Source: Ochrobactrum sp. Q0168
GTDB lineage: Bacteria; Pseudomonadota; Alphaproteobacteria; Rhizobiales; Rhizobiaceae
DNA: 64,000 bases
Reading direction: 5' to 3'
NCBI RefSeq assembly: GCF_016427605.1
Contig: NZ_JAELXQ010000002.1
Coordinates: forward strand, 682,001-746,000
Part shown: one piece after another, positions 38,902 to 48,014 of the stretch
How the letters are laid out: every line of letters starts with the position of its first letter
Numbering within the stretch: position 1 is the first letter of the stretch
Notes under the pieces: model-generated
Seen by the model: only the letters and a program-made list of their open reading frames with translations
Databases searched by the model: none
Told to the model about the DNA's origin: nothing
Position numbers and translations under genes: made by a program

Positions 38902-39518
38902 CGCTGCGGCCTGCCTCCGCTTAAGCCCAAACCAGGCAGGTTCTGCTGGGTCTGGCGGCGCAGCCGGACATAAAGCGCGCCGTGACCGCCATGATGGCGG
39001 GCGGCGTCCTCATAGGCGCTGACCAGAAGCCGGAACAGCGGCGTGGAAAACCAGTGCGGCACCGCCTGACGCAAAATGCCTTCGCTGCCGAAAGAACGCC
39101 CTTTGCCGGTGATCACCATCACATGGCGCAAACCGCGTGCATGGGCGCTGACCAGAAAGCTATAGAGAAGCCCATGCGCCTCATTCTGGGTGAGGCCGTG
39201 AAGATCGATCCGCGCCTCGATATCAACCCGGCCTTTGGCGATCTTGCGATGGGTCGGCTTGTCCAGCGACTGGATTTGCATTTCATTGAGCGACGACAGG
39301 CCTTTTTTCGGCTTGTTTCCTTCATCGGCGGAAGCCTGTGGCACTTTCAGCACTGGCCGCTTTTCTTCTTCCGCCATCAAGGTCTTGAAATCGGGCAGCT
39401 CTTCCGCAACCGGTTTCTGCCGCGAGAGCGGTTTTGCGGTCTTCGCAACCGTATCCCAGAGAATGCGGTCTTCGGGCCGCAGATAATCCTTGCCGGATTT
39501 TTCGGTGTCGCGCGCCAT
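38898..39518 (-). CDS. Smr/MutS2 C-terminal domain protein
   Basis: 206 residues. The Smr domain occupies about 105-185: RIDLHGLTQNEAHGLLYSF (the DLHGL motif), HVMVITGKGR, and GGHGALYVRLRR at the end. Smr domains cleave or bind nucleic acids; the exact substrate here is unknown. The N-terminal 100 residues are charged and disordered-looking. ATG 39518 has GGGAG 7 nt upstream; a GTG at 39524 is too close to that site. It follows mltA by 2 nt. Confidence 0.88.
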   Translation of the reverse strand: MARDTEKSGKDYLRPEDRILWDTVAKTAKPLSRQKPVAEELPDFKTLMAEEEKRPVLKVPQASADEGNKPKKGLSSLNEMQIQSLDKPTHRKIAKGRVDIEARIDLHGLTQNEAHGLLYSFLVSAHARGLRHVMVITGKGRSFGSEGILRQAVPHWFSTPLFRLLVSAYEDAARHHGGHGALYVRLRRQTQQNLPGLGLSGGRPQR

Positions 39519-39520
39519 GA

Positions 39521-40618
39521 TCACGCTCCCACCAGATGACGCGGCACGAGCGCGTAGAAATCGGCGGCACTCTTGATGCCGCCCGCAATTTCGCCCGCCG
39601 CATCACCGGACCCGGCGAACAGATCGCCGCGTGCCGGGCCGACAATGGCCGTGCCGGTATCTTGCGCAACCATCAGCCGGGCAAAAGGCGCGCCATCGAA
39701 AACGGTGACGGTTGGCGCATCGACATAAAACGGCGTGCCGAAAGTATGCAGCAGCCGGTCCACGGCCAGTGACCGACCCGCCGTCAGCGGAACCTTGGCA
39801 GCGGCAATCGGACCGGCATCCACATCCTCCACAGGCGCTTCGCGAAAGAAGATATAGGAGCGGTTCTGCCAGATCAGCGCATCCGCCTTGTCAGGATGAT
39901 CCTTCAGCCAGTGGCGGATTGTGTGCATGGAAATATCGGCTGCCGGAATTTCGCCATTGGCAACGAGAATGCGTCCAATCCCTGTGAAGGGATGGCCGGC
40001 CTTGGCGGCATAGGTGATGCGCATCATGTTGCCATCGTCGAGTTTCAGTCGCGCCGCGCCCTGCACATGGGCGAAAAACGCATCCACCCTGTCGGCAACA
40101 TAGGCAATCTCCAGACCGCGACCGGCGAGGCTGCCCTGTTCGATCTGGCGGCGGTCGTCATATTCGACAAGCCCGTCTTCGGTCTGGCGCGCAAAGGCAT
40201 AGGTCGGATCGAAACCGGCGGGCCGGTTCTCATCCGTCACCTTGACGAGATCGTCCGGTTTTCTCAAAAACGACACCGTAAAGCGTTCATCCGCGACACG
40301 GGACGCTTCGATTTCCGGCTCGTAAAAACCGGTGACGAACCCCTGTTCCTTTTCCGGAACAATCCGGCACGGCACGAAATGCTGTTCGAAAAAGGCGCGG
40401 GCCGTAACCCTATCGGGATTGTCCAGATGCCGCGCAGCGGCGAAGGCCGGTTGCAGCGCCTCAAAGCTGATGCCGAGACTGCCGCTATGATAGGTGTTTT
40501 GCGCGGCATAGTCGGCGGAACGGCGGAAAGCAGCAAATGCGGGAGCCTGATCGTCCCGGTCCCAACCAGGGCAATCGGAAAAACCCACCGGGCGGAAAAT
40601 CCTCGCCAAGTCGCTCAC
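39521..40618 (-). CDS. mltA: Membrane-bound lytic murein transglycosylase A homologue
   Basis: 365 residues of the MltA family, which cleaves peptidoglycan to 1,6-anhydro products. Features: FVTGFYEPEIEAS, the middle domain with TGIGRILV, and the C-terminal 3D domain with the catalytic Asp in VAQDTGTAIVGPARGDLFAGSG. The only usable start is a GTG at 40618 (an in-frame TAG lies 5 codons before it), and the product then lacks any signal peptide or lipobox, odd for a periplasmic enzyme. A palindromic repeat lies directly upstream. Confidence 0.88.
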   Translation of the reverse strand: MSDLARIFRPVGFSDCPGWDRDDQAPAFAAFRRSADYAAQNTYHSGSLGISFEALQPAFAAARHLDNPDRVTARAFFEQHFVPCRIVPEKEQGFVTGFYEPEIEASRVADERFTVSFLRKPDDLVKVTDENRPAGFDPTYAFARQTEDGLVEYDDRRQIEQGSLAGRGLEIAYVADRVDAFFAHVQGAARLKLDDGNMMRITYAAKAGHPFTGIGRILVANGEIPAADISMHTIRHWLKDHPDKADALIWQNRSYIFFREAPVEDVDAGPIAAAKVPLTAGRSLAVDRLLHTFGTPFYVDAPTVTVFDGAPFARLMVAQDTGTAIVGPARGDLFAGSGDAAGEIAGGIKSAADFYALVPRHLVGA

Positions 40619-40631
40619 AGCCGCATCCGTC

Positions 40632-40680
40632 TAGAGCATTTCCAGCAAAAGTGTGAAACGGTTTTGCGAAGGAAATGCGG
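40632..40680. repeat. RIME-like palindromic element upstream of mltA
   Basis: Nested arms GCATTTCC (40636-40643) with GGAAATGC (40671-40678), and CAAAA (40646-40650) with TTTTG (40662-40666). TAGAGCATTTC at its left edge recurs at 59208-59218. The element ends about 14 nt before the mltA GTG and supplies the in-frame TAG that blocks any longer start. Confidence 0.7.
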
Positions 40681-40754
40681 TGAAAACAAATTGATAGAGC
40701 CGTTCCGACGTTTCCGCTTTCAAAAGGATCAGCTCTATCAAGTACAAACAAAAA

Positions 40755-40774
40755 GGCCGCTGAAATCAGCGGCC
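40755..40774 (-). terminator. Terminator of the Tim44-like gene
   Basis: Perfect 9-bp arms GGCCGCTGA and TCAGCGGCC with a 2-nt loop; on the minus strand it is followed by TTTTTGTTTG. Confidence 0.85.
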
Positions 40775-40792
40775 CGATTCATAAGCCTTCTC

Positions 40793-41491
40793 TTAATCTT
40801 CCGCTTCGGTCGCGACAAGCTTCCAGTTCGGGTCACGCGAACGTGTATCGCGGGCGAAGGTCCACAGGTCCTTGATCTCGACCACATTTTCCAGATCGCC
40901 GTCGATCAACGTGCCTTCCTTGTCGAGCGTCGCCGAAATCATCTGGCTCACAATGTTCAGCGTCACATGCGCTTCCGAGCCCTTCATTTCAGCAGCCGCG
41001 ATCTCCGCCTTTTCGATACCCACGAAGGAAGAGCGCACGCTTTCGCCGCGCTGCTCGCGTTCCTCGATGGCCGAAACAAAGCCTTCATAGACATCCTTCG
41101 ACAGAAGATTCTTCAAAACCTTGCGATCACCATCGGCAAAGGACATCACAATCATTTCATAAGCGATCTTCACACCGTCGACGAAACGGGCGGGCTCGAA
41201 GCTCGGATCGGCGGCATAAATCGCCCGCAGGCCGTCATTGATCGGCGTGCCTGCCGCCGCGATCTTGTCGATAGCCGTGAAGTCTTTCTCACCGGCACGC
41301 TGCGGCAAAGCCACGACATTATCGGTGTCCGACCCGACAGGCGCGGCGTTGTCGGCGCTTTTGGCCGATGTATAAGGATCGAAGGGCGGCTTTTCATTTC
41401 CAGTACGGCGACCAAGAACATTCCTCAGCTGGAGAAAAATGATCACCGCTGCGATGAAAAAGAAGATCGTGCCGAAGTCGAAAAATTCCAT
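40793..41491 (-). CDS. Tim44-like domain protein
   Basis: About 232 residues. The N terminus is a membrane anchor (residues 5-24, DFGTIFFFIAAVIIFLQL), followed by a low-complexity linker and a C-terminal Tim44-like domain of about 140 residues (YEMIVMSFADGDRKVLKNLLS to the end). In mitochondria the homologous domain tethers import machinery; in bacteria it is a membrane-linked protein of uncertain role (known family). An ATG at 41503 would add four residues. It heads the minus-strand run to mltA and has a terminator within its downstream gap. Confidence 0.85.
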   Translation of the reverse strand: MEFFDFGTIFFFIAAVIIFLQLRNVLGRRTGNEKPPFDPYTSAKSADNAAPVGSDTDNVVALPQRAGEKDFTAIDKIAAAGTPINDGLRAIYAADPSFEPARFVDGVKIAYEMIVMSFADGDRKVLKNLLSKDVYEGFVSAIEEREQRGESVRSSFVGIEKAEIAAAEMKGSEAHVTLNIVSQMISATLDKEGTLIDGDLENVVEIKDLWTFARDTRSRDPNWKLVATEAED

Positions 41492-41668
41492 GCCGCCTGC
41501 CATTGATTGAAGGAGAGGGCGTCAAATCCCTTCCAATCGTGAATTTATGTTCCATACATATAGATCGGCAGGCGCGATCATTCAAATCCCCATCACGCGT
41601 ACCTATTTGATATTTCATGTTAACAGTTTCATTTTCGTTCCGAACCTGAAAAAGCTACATTTGTCGCT

Positions 41669-42211
41669 ATGGTCGAAACGTCAATCACACAACAAAAGGT
41701 CCTGACTCACGTGTCGTCTTCTTTCGCCCCTCTCGTCATGCTGGCAATGCCCTTCATCGAGATCGCCGGTTTTGTGATCGTCGGCAGCCATATCGGCGTC
41801 TTCGCGACACTGGGTCTGGTGATCCTGAGCGCCATGCTGGGCTTTTTCCTGCTGCGCGTGCAGGGCATCGGCCTTCTGCAGCGCATCCGCACCGAAACAG
41901 CCGCAGGCCGCGTGCCGGATCGCGAAATGGTGCATGGCGCGATGCTGGTTCTCGCCGCAATCATGCTGATCGTGCCGGGCTTCGTCACCAGCACTATCGG
42001 TATTCTGCTCTTCATCCCATTCATTCGCGATATCGTCTGGGAAAAATTCGTGCGCGGCCGCATGGTTGTCGCCACCTCGGCACGCTATTCGGATGGCTAT
42101 GGACGATATAAGCAACCGCAAGAGGATCGTGTCATCGATCTCGACCCGGAAGACTATACGACCAAGCCGAATGACAATTCGCCCTGGAAAGGCGAGCACA
42201 AAGATGGCTAA
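41669..42211 (+). CDS. FxsA family membrane protein
   Basis: 180 residues. Hydrophobic spans at about 20-42, 45-62 and 90-112, with the family motif PFIEIAGFVIVGSHIG and the VPDREMVHGAMLVLAAIMLIVPGFVTS segment. FxsA in E. coli affects phage exclusion; function in general is unclear. The C-terminal tail is hydrophilic. ATG 41669 is preferred, although an in-frame GTG inside THVSSS could serve. It precedes secB by 117 nt on the same strand. Confidence 0.87.
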   Translation: MVETSITQQKVLTHVSSSFAPLVMLAMPFIEIAGFVIVGSHIGVFATLGLVILSAMLGFFLLRVQGIGLLQRIRTETAAGRVPDREMVHGAMLVLAAIMLIVPGFVTSTIGILLFIPFIRDIVWEKFVRGRMVVATSARYSDGYGRYKQPQEDRVIDLDPEDYTTKPNDNSPWKGEHKDG

Positions 42212-42328
42212 CAGCAGCGATAGCTAACGTTGAAAGCCTTTCTTGCCTCATTCCCATTCACATGCTAGCCAAGCATTCCAGCCTTTTGGGGCAACGAGTT
42301 TAATTACCGAAAAGAAGGCATACCGATA

Positions 42329-42823
42329 ATGAGCGATAAGGCCGCTGCGGGCGAAGTAAAGAACGGCAATGGCGCGACCGCCGAGCCGTCCCTCAACATT
42401 CTGGCGCAATATGTGAAGGATCTGTCCTTTGAAAGCCCGGGCGCGCCGCTGTCGCTGCGTCCGCGTGAAAAGGCGCCTTCGATCAACATCAACGTCAATG
42501 TCAACGCCAATCCGCTTTCCGAAACGGATTTCGACGTCGTTCTGACGCTGGAAGCCAAGGCTGTGGACGGCAAAGACGTTCTGTTCAACACGGAACTGGT
42601 CTATGGCGGCGTTTTCCGCATTGCTGGCATTCCGCAGGAACACATGCTGCCGCTGCTGTTCATCGAATGCCCGCGCCTGCTGTTCCCGTTCGCGCGCCAG
42701 ATCATTTCCGACGCGACGCGCAATGGCGGCTACCCGCCGCTGATGATCGATCCGATCGATTTCGCGCAAATGTTCCAGCAGCGTATGGCCGAAGAACAGG
42801 CCAAGGCTGCCGTCAAGAGCTAA
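42329..42823 (+). CDS. secB: Protein-export chaperone SecB
   Basis: Cytoplasmic tetrameric chaperone that keeps preproteins unfolded and hands them to SecA. 164 residues: [18 protein letters not shown] near the N terminus, alternating beta strands ([10 protein letters not shown]), and the [32 protein letters not shown] signature (SecA-binding side), here given only by its ends. Followed closely by a bidirectional terminator. Confidence 0.97.
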   Translation: MSDKAAAGEVKNGNGATAEPSLNILAQYVKDLSFESPGAPLSLRPREKAPSININVNVNANPLSETDFDVVLTLEAKAVDGKDVLFNTELVYGGVFRIAGIPQEHMLPLLFIECPRLLFPFARQIISDATRNGGYPPLMIDPIDFAQMFQQRMAEEQAKAAVKS

Positions 42824-42843
42824 GCCTGACGGTTTGCAATATA

Positions 42844-42871
42844 AAAAACCCGGCTGCAGAGCCGGGTTTTT
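42844..42871. terminator. Bidirectional terminator between secB and dnaQ
   Basis: AAAAACCCGGC and GCCGGGTTTTT arms (42844-42854 and 42861-42871), 6-nt loop, T tracts on both strands between convergent genes. Confidence 0.88.
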
Positions 42872-42883
42872 TATTTTCTGTAT

Positions 42884-43585
42884 TCAGCTGAGGTATTTTT
42901 TCCAGATTGCCTTGTCACCCATGCGCTCAACCAAACCGGCATGGGCTGCACGCTCGGCTTCGCTGATGCGCGGTGCAAGCGGGGCAGGGCGCGCCGGCAA
43001 CACGATGGCCGCGCTCCCGTCGGATGCGTTGGTGCTGTTCAACCCGCCATCCATGCCTAGACCCAGCGCCGTCTGTTTGCCGCCGATCAGCTCGATATAG
43101 ACTTCCGCCAGAATCTGGGAGTCAAGCAAAGCGCCATGCAGCGTGCGGTGCGAATTGTCGATGCCGTAGCGCTTGCACAGCGCATCCAGCGAATTCGGCC
43201 CCATCGGATGTTTGCGGCGCGCCAGCGCCAGCGTATCCACAATGCGTTCCGCAGCGATTTCCGGCTTTCCAAGCCGCTCAAGCTCGGCATTCATGAAGCC
43301 AAGATCGAACATGGCATTATGCGCGACCAGCTTGGCGCCGTCGAAGAACTCCAGAAACTCGTCCAGAATTTCCGCAAAAGTCGGCTTGTCCAGCAATTGT
43401 TCATTGCTGATGCCGTGCACCGCCAAAGCTTCCGGATGCACCTGGCGCCCCTGCGGATTGATGAATTTATGAAACGTGCGGCCTGTGGGAAACTTGTTGA
43501 TCAGTTCCACGCCGCCAATTTCGATCACGCGATCCTCCAGTCTTTCCAGACCGGTGGTTTCGGTATCGAAAACGATCTCGCGCAT
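42884..43585 (-). CDS. dnaQ: DNA polymerase III epsilon subunit
   Basis: 3'-5' proofreading exonuclease of the replicative polymerase. 233 residues: Exo I FDTETTGL (residues 6-13), Exo II HNAMFDLGFMNAEL, and Exo IIIe with HRTLHGALLDSQILAEVY. It is the last gene in the ppsR-maf-aroE-coaE-dnaQ run that leads away from oriC; the gap from coaE is 51 nt. Confidence 0.96.
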   Translation of the reverse strand: MREIVFDTETTGLERLEDRVIEIGGVELINKFPTGRTFHKFINPQGRQVHPEALAVHGISNEQLLDKPTFAEILDEFLEFFDGAKLVAHNAMFDLGFMNAELERLGKPEIAAERIVDTLALARRKHPMGPNSLDALCKRYGIDNSHRTLHGALLDSQILAEVYIELIGGKQTALGLGMDGGLNSTNASDGSAAIVLPARPAPLAPRISEAERAAHAGLVERMGDKAIWKKYLS

Positions 43586-43636
43586 GAGTGAACCTCTCAG
43601 GGAATTGATCTCGTACTTATAGCACAGCGTACGCCG

Positions 43637-44239
43637 CTATTCGGTCGCGACAGCAGGCTTTCCACTCAATTTCTGGATGACCGTCGTAATCTGCTGACGC
43701 AGATTGTCAAAACTGCCGCTGGTATCGAGCACGAAATCAGCGCGGGCGCGCTTTTCCGCATCCGGCATCTGGCGGGCGAGAATGGCGTCGAGCTTTTCTG
43801 CCGTCATGCCGGACCGCGCCAGAACGCGCGCGCGCTGAATGTCGGCGGGAGCCGACACAACCACAATCCTGTCCACGCGTTTTTCGCCGCCGGTTTCAAA
43901 CAGCAGTGGAATATCGACCAGGGCGATGGCCGAACCTCGCGCTTCCGCCGCGCGCAGAAACGCTTCTTCTTCCTCGCGCACCAGCGGATGGACGATGGCT
44001 TCCAGCTTCTTCAGGGCGTCCGGCTTGCCGATTACCGCGGCGGACAGTTTTTCACGGTCCACGGTGCCGTCTGCCACCGTTCCGGGAAAAGCCGCCTCGA
44101 TCAGCGGCGCGGCGCGGCCTGAATAAAGCCGATGGACTGCGTCGTCGGCGCTGTAAACAGGAACACCCGCCTCGGCGAACATATTGGACGCCGTGGTTTT
44201 TCCCATGCCGATGGAGCCTGTCAGTCCGAGAATGATCAT
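43637..44239 (-). CDS. coaE: Dephospho-CoA kinase
   Basis: Last step of coenzyme A synthesis. 200-residue P-loop kinase: [16 protein letters not shown] (residues 5-20), [11 protein letters not shown], and [11 protein letters not shown]. Its ATG overlaps the aroE stop as ATGA. coaA is encoded 13 kb away in the his operon. Confidence 0.96.
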   Translation of the reverse strand: MIILGLTGSIGMGKTTASNMFAEAGVPVYSADDAVHRLYSGRAAPLIEAAFPGTVADGTVDREKLSAAVIGKPDALKKLEAIVHPLVREEEEAFLRAAEARGSAIALVDIPLLFETGGEKRVDRIVVVSAPADIQRARVLARSGMTAEKLDAILARQMPDAEKRARADFVLDTSGSFDNLRQQITTVIQKLSGKPAVATE

Positions 44240-45105
44240 AGAGCGCCAGCCTTTGCCATATCCGCCAGAATATGCTCGCGAAGCGCCGCCGTCACCTCAG
44301 GCTTTTGGCCAAACCAACGTTCGAAGCCCGGAACCGCCTGATGCAGCAACATGCCAAGCCCGTCTACGGTCCTGAGTCCCACTTCTTCCGCACTCTTCAA
44401 GAAAGGCGTTTTGAGCGGCACATAGACAATATCCGTTGCGATAGCGCCTTTCGAAGCGACGCTCAGATCGAGCGGAAACCCGACCTCTTCACCATGCCCG
44501 CTCATGCCGAGCGAGGTGGTGTTGACGATCAGCCCGGCATCGGCAACGCGCTCCTGCGCGCCGTCCCAGCCCGAGGCCGAAACGGCAGATCCGAAATGCG
44601 CGGCCAGCTCTTCCGCCCGGCTGACTGTGCGATTGACAACGGAGACCTTTGAAAAGCCGCGCGATAAGAGCGCGTGAATGACGGCGCGGCTTGCGCCGCC
44701 GGCGCCCAGAACGAGCGCCGTGTCGGCATTGTCCCAGCCCCGCGCATAAGCGTCGAGATTGGCGGCGAAACCATAGGCGTCCGTATTGCCGCCGCGCAGC
44801 CTGCCGCCCTCAAACCACAGCGTATTGACCGCGCCGATTGCCGTCGCGGCATCGTCAAGGCTTTCCGCCGCCGCAAAAGCCGCTTCCTTATGCGGGATCG
44901 TCACATTGCCGCCCGCAAAGCCATTTGCGGCAAGCGAAGCGGCGAAAGCGGCAAAATCTTCGGGTTTCACTTCAATCGGCTCATATGAGCCGTCAATTCC
45001 AAGCGCGTTCAGCCAAAATCTATGGATCAGCGGTGACCGCGAATGTTTGATGGGAAATCCGGTGACGAAAGCCTTCGGTCCCGTCGGAGATGTCGTGTCA
45101 GCCAT
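44236..45105 (-). CDS. aroE: Shikimate dehydrogenase
   Basis: Reduces 3-dehydroshikimate with NADPH in aromatic amino-acid synthesis. 289 residues: [14 protein letters not shown], the catalytic Lys in [13 protein letters not shown], the NADP motif [16 protein letters not shown], and [12 protein letters not shown] 45105 ([11 protein letters not shown]) is used because the longer frame overlaps maf in a different reading frame. It overlaps maf by 8 nt and coaE by 4 nt. Confidence 0.96.
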   Translation of the reverse strand: MADTTSPTGPKAFVTGFPIKHSRSPLIHRFWLNALGIDGSYEPIEVKPEDFAAFAASLAANGFAGGNVTIPHKEAAFAAAESLDDAATAIGAVNTLWFEGGRLRGGNTDAYGFAANLDAYARGWDNADTALVLGAGGASRAVIHALLSRGFSKVSVVNRTVSRAEELAAHFGSAVSASGWDGAQERVADAGLIVNTTSLGMSGHGEEVGFPLDLSVASKGAIATDIVYVPLKTPFLKSAEEVGLRTVDGLGMLLHQAVPGFERWFGQKPEVTAALREHILADMAKAGAL

Positions 45106-45697
45106 CAATAAGGTGTTCCTTGCGCAATTCGGCAAGCAGCGGCAGCAGCGGCAGGCCGACAATCGTGAAATAATCGCCTTCGATCTTTTCGAAAAGCTGG
45201 ATGCCCGGGCCTTCCACCTGATAAGCGCCGACGCTGGACAGCGCGCTGTCGCCCACCCGGCCGAGATAGCGACCGACAAAAGCCGGGCTCAACGCCCGCA
45301 TGGTCATGCGCGCGACCGAAACATGGCGCCATAGCGTCTCGCCGTTTTTTACCAGAACCACCGCGCTGTTGAGCTGGTGCGTTTTGCCCGAAAATTGCAG
45401 AAGCTGGCGACCTGCCGCTTCCATATTGGCGGGCTTGTGGAAAATCTCGTCGCCAAGCGACAGGGTCTGGTCGCAGCCGATCACCACCGCGCCCGCATTT
45501 TTCTCGGCAACATCGAGCGCCTTGGCTTCGGCCAGAACCTGGGCCACCTCTTCCGGCGTTGCGCCTGTTTCATAAAGCGGCGCTTCGACGGCGCGCTCGT
45601 CGATATCGGCGCTTTCGCTGGAAAACTCGATCCCGGCATTTTTCAACAGAGCGGAGCGGAAGGGGCTCTTGGAAGCAAGAATGAGCCTGGTTGTCAT
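45098..45697 (-). CDS. maf: Maf-like nucleoside triphosphate pyrophosphatase
   Basis: 199 residues, housecleaning nucleotide pyrophosphatase family. [19 protein letters not shown] begins the protein, with the catalytic [11 protein letters not shown] at about residues 70-80 and [11 protein letters not shown] near the C terminus. Exact substrate (dTTP/UTP or m7GTP subtype) not decidable by eye. Its ATG overlaps the ppsR stop. Confidence 0.94.
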   Translation of the reverse strand: MTTRLILASKSPFRSALLKNAGIEFSSESADIDERAVEAPLYETGATPEEVAQVLAEAKALDVAEKNAGAVVIGCDQTLSLGDEIFHKPANMEAAGRQLLQFSGKTHQLNSAVVLVKNGETLWRHVSVARMTMRALSPAFVGRYLGRVGDSALSSVGAYQVEGPGIQLFEKIEGDYFTIVGLPLLPLLAELRKEHLIDG

Positions 45698-46533
45698 GAC
45701 TGAAATCCTTCGTTCTTTCCAGATCGCAAAAGTGCCAATATAGCGGCTGCCGTTTCCTCGATGGAACGGCGCGACACATCGATAATCGGCCAGCCGTGCC
45801 GGTTGCAGATGTTACGCGCATAGGCCAATTCTTCCGAAATTGACACCCGATCCGTGTAAAGTCCTGTATCGAGCGACGGCACACTGCCAAGCGGACGGTT
45901 CTGACGAATTTGCGAGATCCGCTCCGCAGTCGCCACCAGCCCGACGATCAGCGGTCGTTTGGCGGTGAACAGGACTTCCGGCACCGGAATGCCCAATACG
46001 ATTGGAACATTGGTCGCCTTCACCCCGCGATTGGCCAGATAAATGCTGGTTGGCGTCTTGGACGTGCGCGAAATGCCCACCAGAATGACGTCCGCCTCCT
46101 CGATATCGAGCGGCAATTGTCCGTCATCATGCTCCATCGTGAAATTGAGCGCGTCGATCCGGCGGAAATAATCGGCATTGAGCACATGCTGCGCGCTGGC
46201 GCGGCGATGCGCCGGCGCGCCGAGATAAGATTGAAACGTGGTCAGCACCGGTTCCAGCACGGACACGCTTGGAATGCCCATTTCCGCGCAGGACTCATCG
46301 ATGATCGCGGCCAGTTTCTGATCGACAATCGTATAGAGCACGATGCCAGGTTCCGCGTCGATGCCCTCCAGAACCTTGCGCAGCTGCTTCTCGGTGCGGA
46401 TCAGCGGATAGATATGCTCGATGGCCCGCGCATTGGCATATTGCGCCGCCGCAGCGCGTCCGGCTGCGAGGAGAGTCTCTCCGGTCGCATCAGAAATCAG
46501 ATGGAGATGAAAGTAGGAAAGCGTTCTGGTCAC
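45694..46533 (-). CDS. ppsR: Pyruvate, phosphate dikinase regulatory protein family (DUF299)
   Basis: 279 residues. Bifunctional kinase/phosphorylase family that controls PPDK or PEP synthase by ADP-dependent phosphorylation. Features: [13 protein letters not shown] at the N terminus, and the P-loop-like [22 protein letters not shown] at 46533 is chosen because it begins the family sequence [11 protein letters not shown] as in Brucella; AGGAGG lies 11 nt upstream. The longer frame upstream runs into oriC DNA. First gene leftwards from oriC. Confidence 0.92.
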   Translation of the reverse strand: MTRTLSYFHLHLISDATGETLLAAGRAAAAQYANARAIEHIYPLIRTEKQLRKVLEGIDAEPGIVLYTIVDQKLAAIIDESCAEMGIPSVSVLEPVLTTFQSYLGAPAHRRASAQHVLNADYFRRIDALNFTMEHDDGQLPLDIEEADVILVGISRTSKTPTSIYLANRGVKATNVPIVLGIPVPEVLFTAKRPLIVGLVATAERISQIRQNRPLGSVPSLDTGLYTDRVSISEELAYARNICNRHGWPIIDVSRRSIEETAAAILALLRSGKNEGFQS

Positions 46534-46560
46534 AGTTTTGTTGCCCTCCTGTTGACTTCT

Positions 46561-46988
46561 GTGCGTAAGACTGCGGCTTCGTCCACAAGCCATGGCAGGC
46601 CGGGGAAAAATTGGCAAGTCATCCACAGCGGGCCAACATGTGCGAAGCGGCCATCAACATGTGTGGACAAGACTCGCAATTTCGGAAAACCTCTCAACAA
46701 TTCCCAGCTTTTCCACAAAAGCTCATGAACTGCGTCAATTGGTAACCCTTTATATTAAAAGAGGGAATTGAGTTTTTTCTGTTTTCCGTCAGACTGGCGG
46801 CGAAAAATTGCACAGGGCAAGTTGGCAATTTCGGAACTGTGGGGAAAACCGGGACAGACCTTAATCCCCGATTCCAACAGACTCTAAGAATCAAAAGATT
46901 CCTGAATCATCCTTTCTTTATGAGAACCGGACTGGATAACTTCAGACCAAAACCGGATCAGGCAACCAACAGGGCGGATAAAAATCAC
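46561..46988. other. Candidate chromosomal origin of replication (oriC)
   Basis: Non-coding segment between divergent ppsR and hemE, where rhizobial and Caulobacter origins lie. DnaA-box-like 9-mers (consensus TTATCCACA): TCGTCCACA 46579-46587, TCATCCACA 46619-46627, TGTGGACAA (reverse) 46662-46670, TTTTCCACA 46709-46717, and TGTGGGGAA (reverse) 46838-46846. An AT-rich stretch (about 46738-46795) could be the unwinding element. A dense GANTC cluster follows at 46870-46908. Identity is inferred from context and these motifs. Confidence 0.8.
46870..46908. promoter_or_regulatory. GANTC methylation-site cluster
   Basis: Five GANTC sites in 39 bp: GATTC 46870, GACTC 46880, GAATC 46888, GATTC 46897 and GAATC 46904 (first base given). 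GANTC is methylated by CcrM in alphaproteobacteria; a sixth site lies at 46671. The cluster lies between the candidate unwinding element and hemE. Confidence 0.75.
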
Positions 46989-48014
46989 ATGAAGCGCAAA
47001 GTCTTGAGAGTGATCGACGGTGAAGCGGTCTTTCCGCCTCCCATCTGGATGATGCGTCAGGCCGGTCGCTACCTTCCCGAATATCGCGAAACGCGAAAGA
47101 AGGCAGGAAGCTTTCTCGATCTGTGTTATTCGCCCGATCTGGCCGTCGAAGTGACGCTTCAGCCAATCCGCCGCTTTGGCTTTGATGCGGCCATTCTGTT
47201 TTCCGACATTCTGGTCATCCCTCACGCCCTTGGACGCGACCTTCGCTTTGAAGAAGGCAAGGGGCCTTTGATGACCCCGATCGACGCTGACGAGATTTTC
47301 TGGCTTGAGACCGAAGGTGTCGCCAAACGACTGGAGCCGGTCTATGAGACGGTTCGGCTGCTGCGCGAGCAACTGCCCGACGAAACCACGCTGCTCGGCT
47401 TCTGCGGCGCGCCCTGGACCGTTGCGACCTATATGATTGCCGGTCACGGCACGCCGGATCAGGCACCCGCCCGTCTTTTCGCCTATCGTTTCCCGGAAGC
47501 CTTCGAAAAGCTTTTGAATGATCTGGCGGATGTGTCAGCAGAATATCTTATCGAACAGCTGGATGCAGGCGCGGACGCCGTACAGATTTTCGATTCCTGG
47601 TCGGGCGTTCTGGATGAAGATTGCTTTGAGCGGTTCTGTATCCAGCCTGTGGCGCGGATCGTTCAAAAAGTTCGCGCCGTCTATCCCGAAGCGCGCATCA
47701 TCGGTTTTCCGAAAGGGGCGGGGATGCTTTATGCGGGCTACCGCGAAAAGACGGGCGTTGATGTGCTGGGTCTCGACTGGTCGGTTCCGCTTTCTTTCGC
47801 CGCCGCCTTGCAGGAAGATGGCGCCATTCAGGGCAATCTCGATCCGTTGCGCGTTGTTGCGGGCGGTTCGGCCCTTGATGAGGGTGTGGATGCAATCCTC
47901 GAACGGCTGGGAAAAGGCCCGCTGATCTTCAATCTCGGACATGGTATTACGCCGCAAGCGCCGGTTGAGAATGTTCAGCGCATGATCGATCGCATTCGTG
48001 GAGAAAAAGCATGA
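46989..48014 (+). CDS. hemE: Uroporphyrinogen decarboxylase
   Basis: Decarboxylates uroporphyrinogen III to coproporphyrinogen III in heme synthesis. 341 residues: [17 protein letters not shown] (about residues 16-32), the catalytic Asp in [18 protein letters not shown], and FNLGHGITP. The ATG at 46989 follows AGGGCGG by about 11 nt; the longer open frame reaches into oriC. Overlaps hemJ by 4 nt (ATGA). Confidence 0.97.
   Translation: MKRKVLRVIDGEAVFPPPIWMMRQAGRYLPEYRETRKKAGSFLDLCYSPDLAVEVTLQPIRRFGFDAAILFSDILVIPHALGRDLRFEEGKGPLMTPIDADEIFWLETEGVAKRLEPVYETVRLLREQLPDETTLLGFCGAPWTVATYMIAGHGTPDQAPARLFAYRFPEAFEKLLNDLADVSAEYLIEQLDAGADAVQIFDSWSGVLDEDCFERFCIQPVARIVQKVRAVYPEARIIGFPKGAGMLYAGYREKTGVDVLGLDWSVPLSFAAALQEDGAIQGNLDPLRVVAGGSALDEGVDAILERLGKGPLIFNLGHGITPQAPVENVQRMIDRIRGEKA

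Noticed and set aside
45106-45279. Upstream extension of aroE
   Set aside because: It is maf read in another frame.
46839-46988. Upstream extension of hemE
   Set aside because: It runs through the oriC segment, and family proteins begin at the ATG at 46989.
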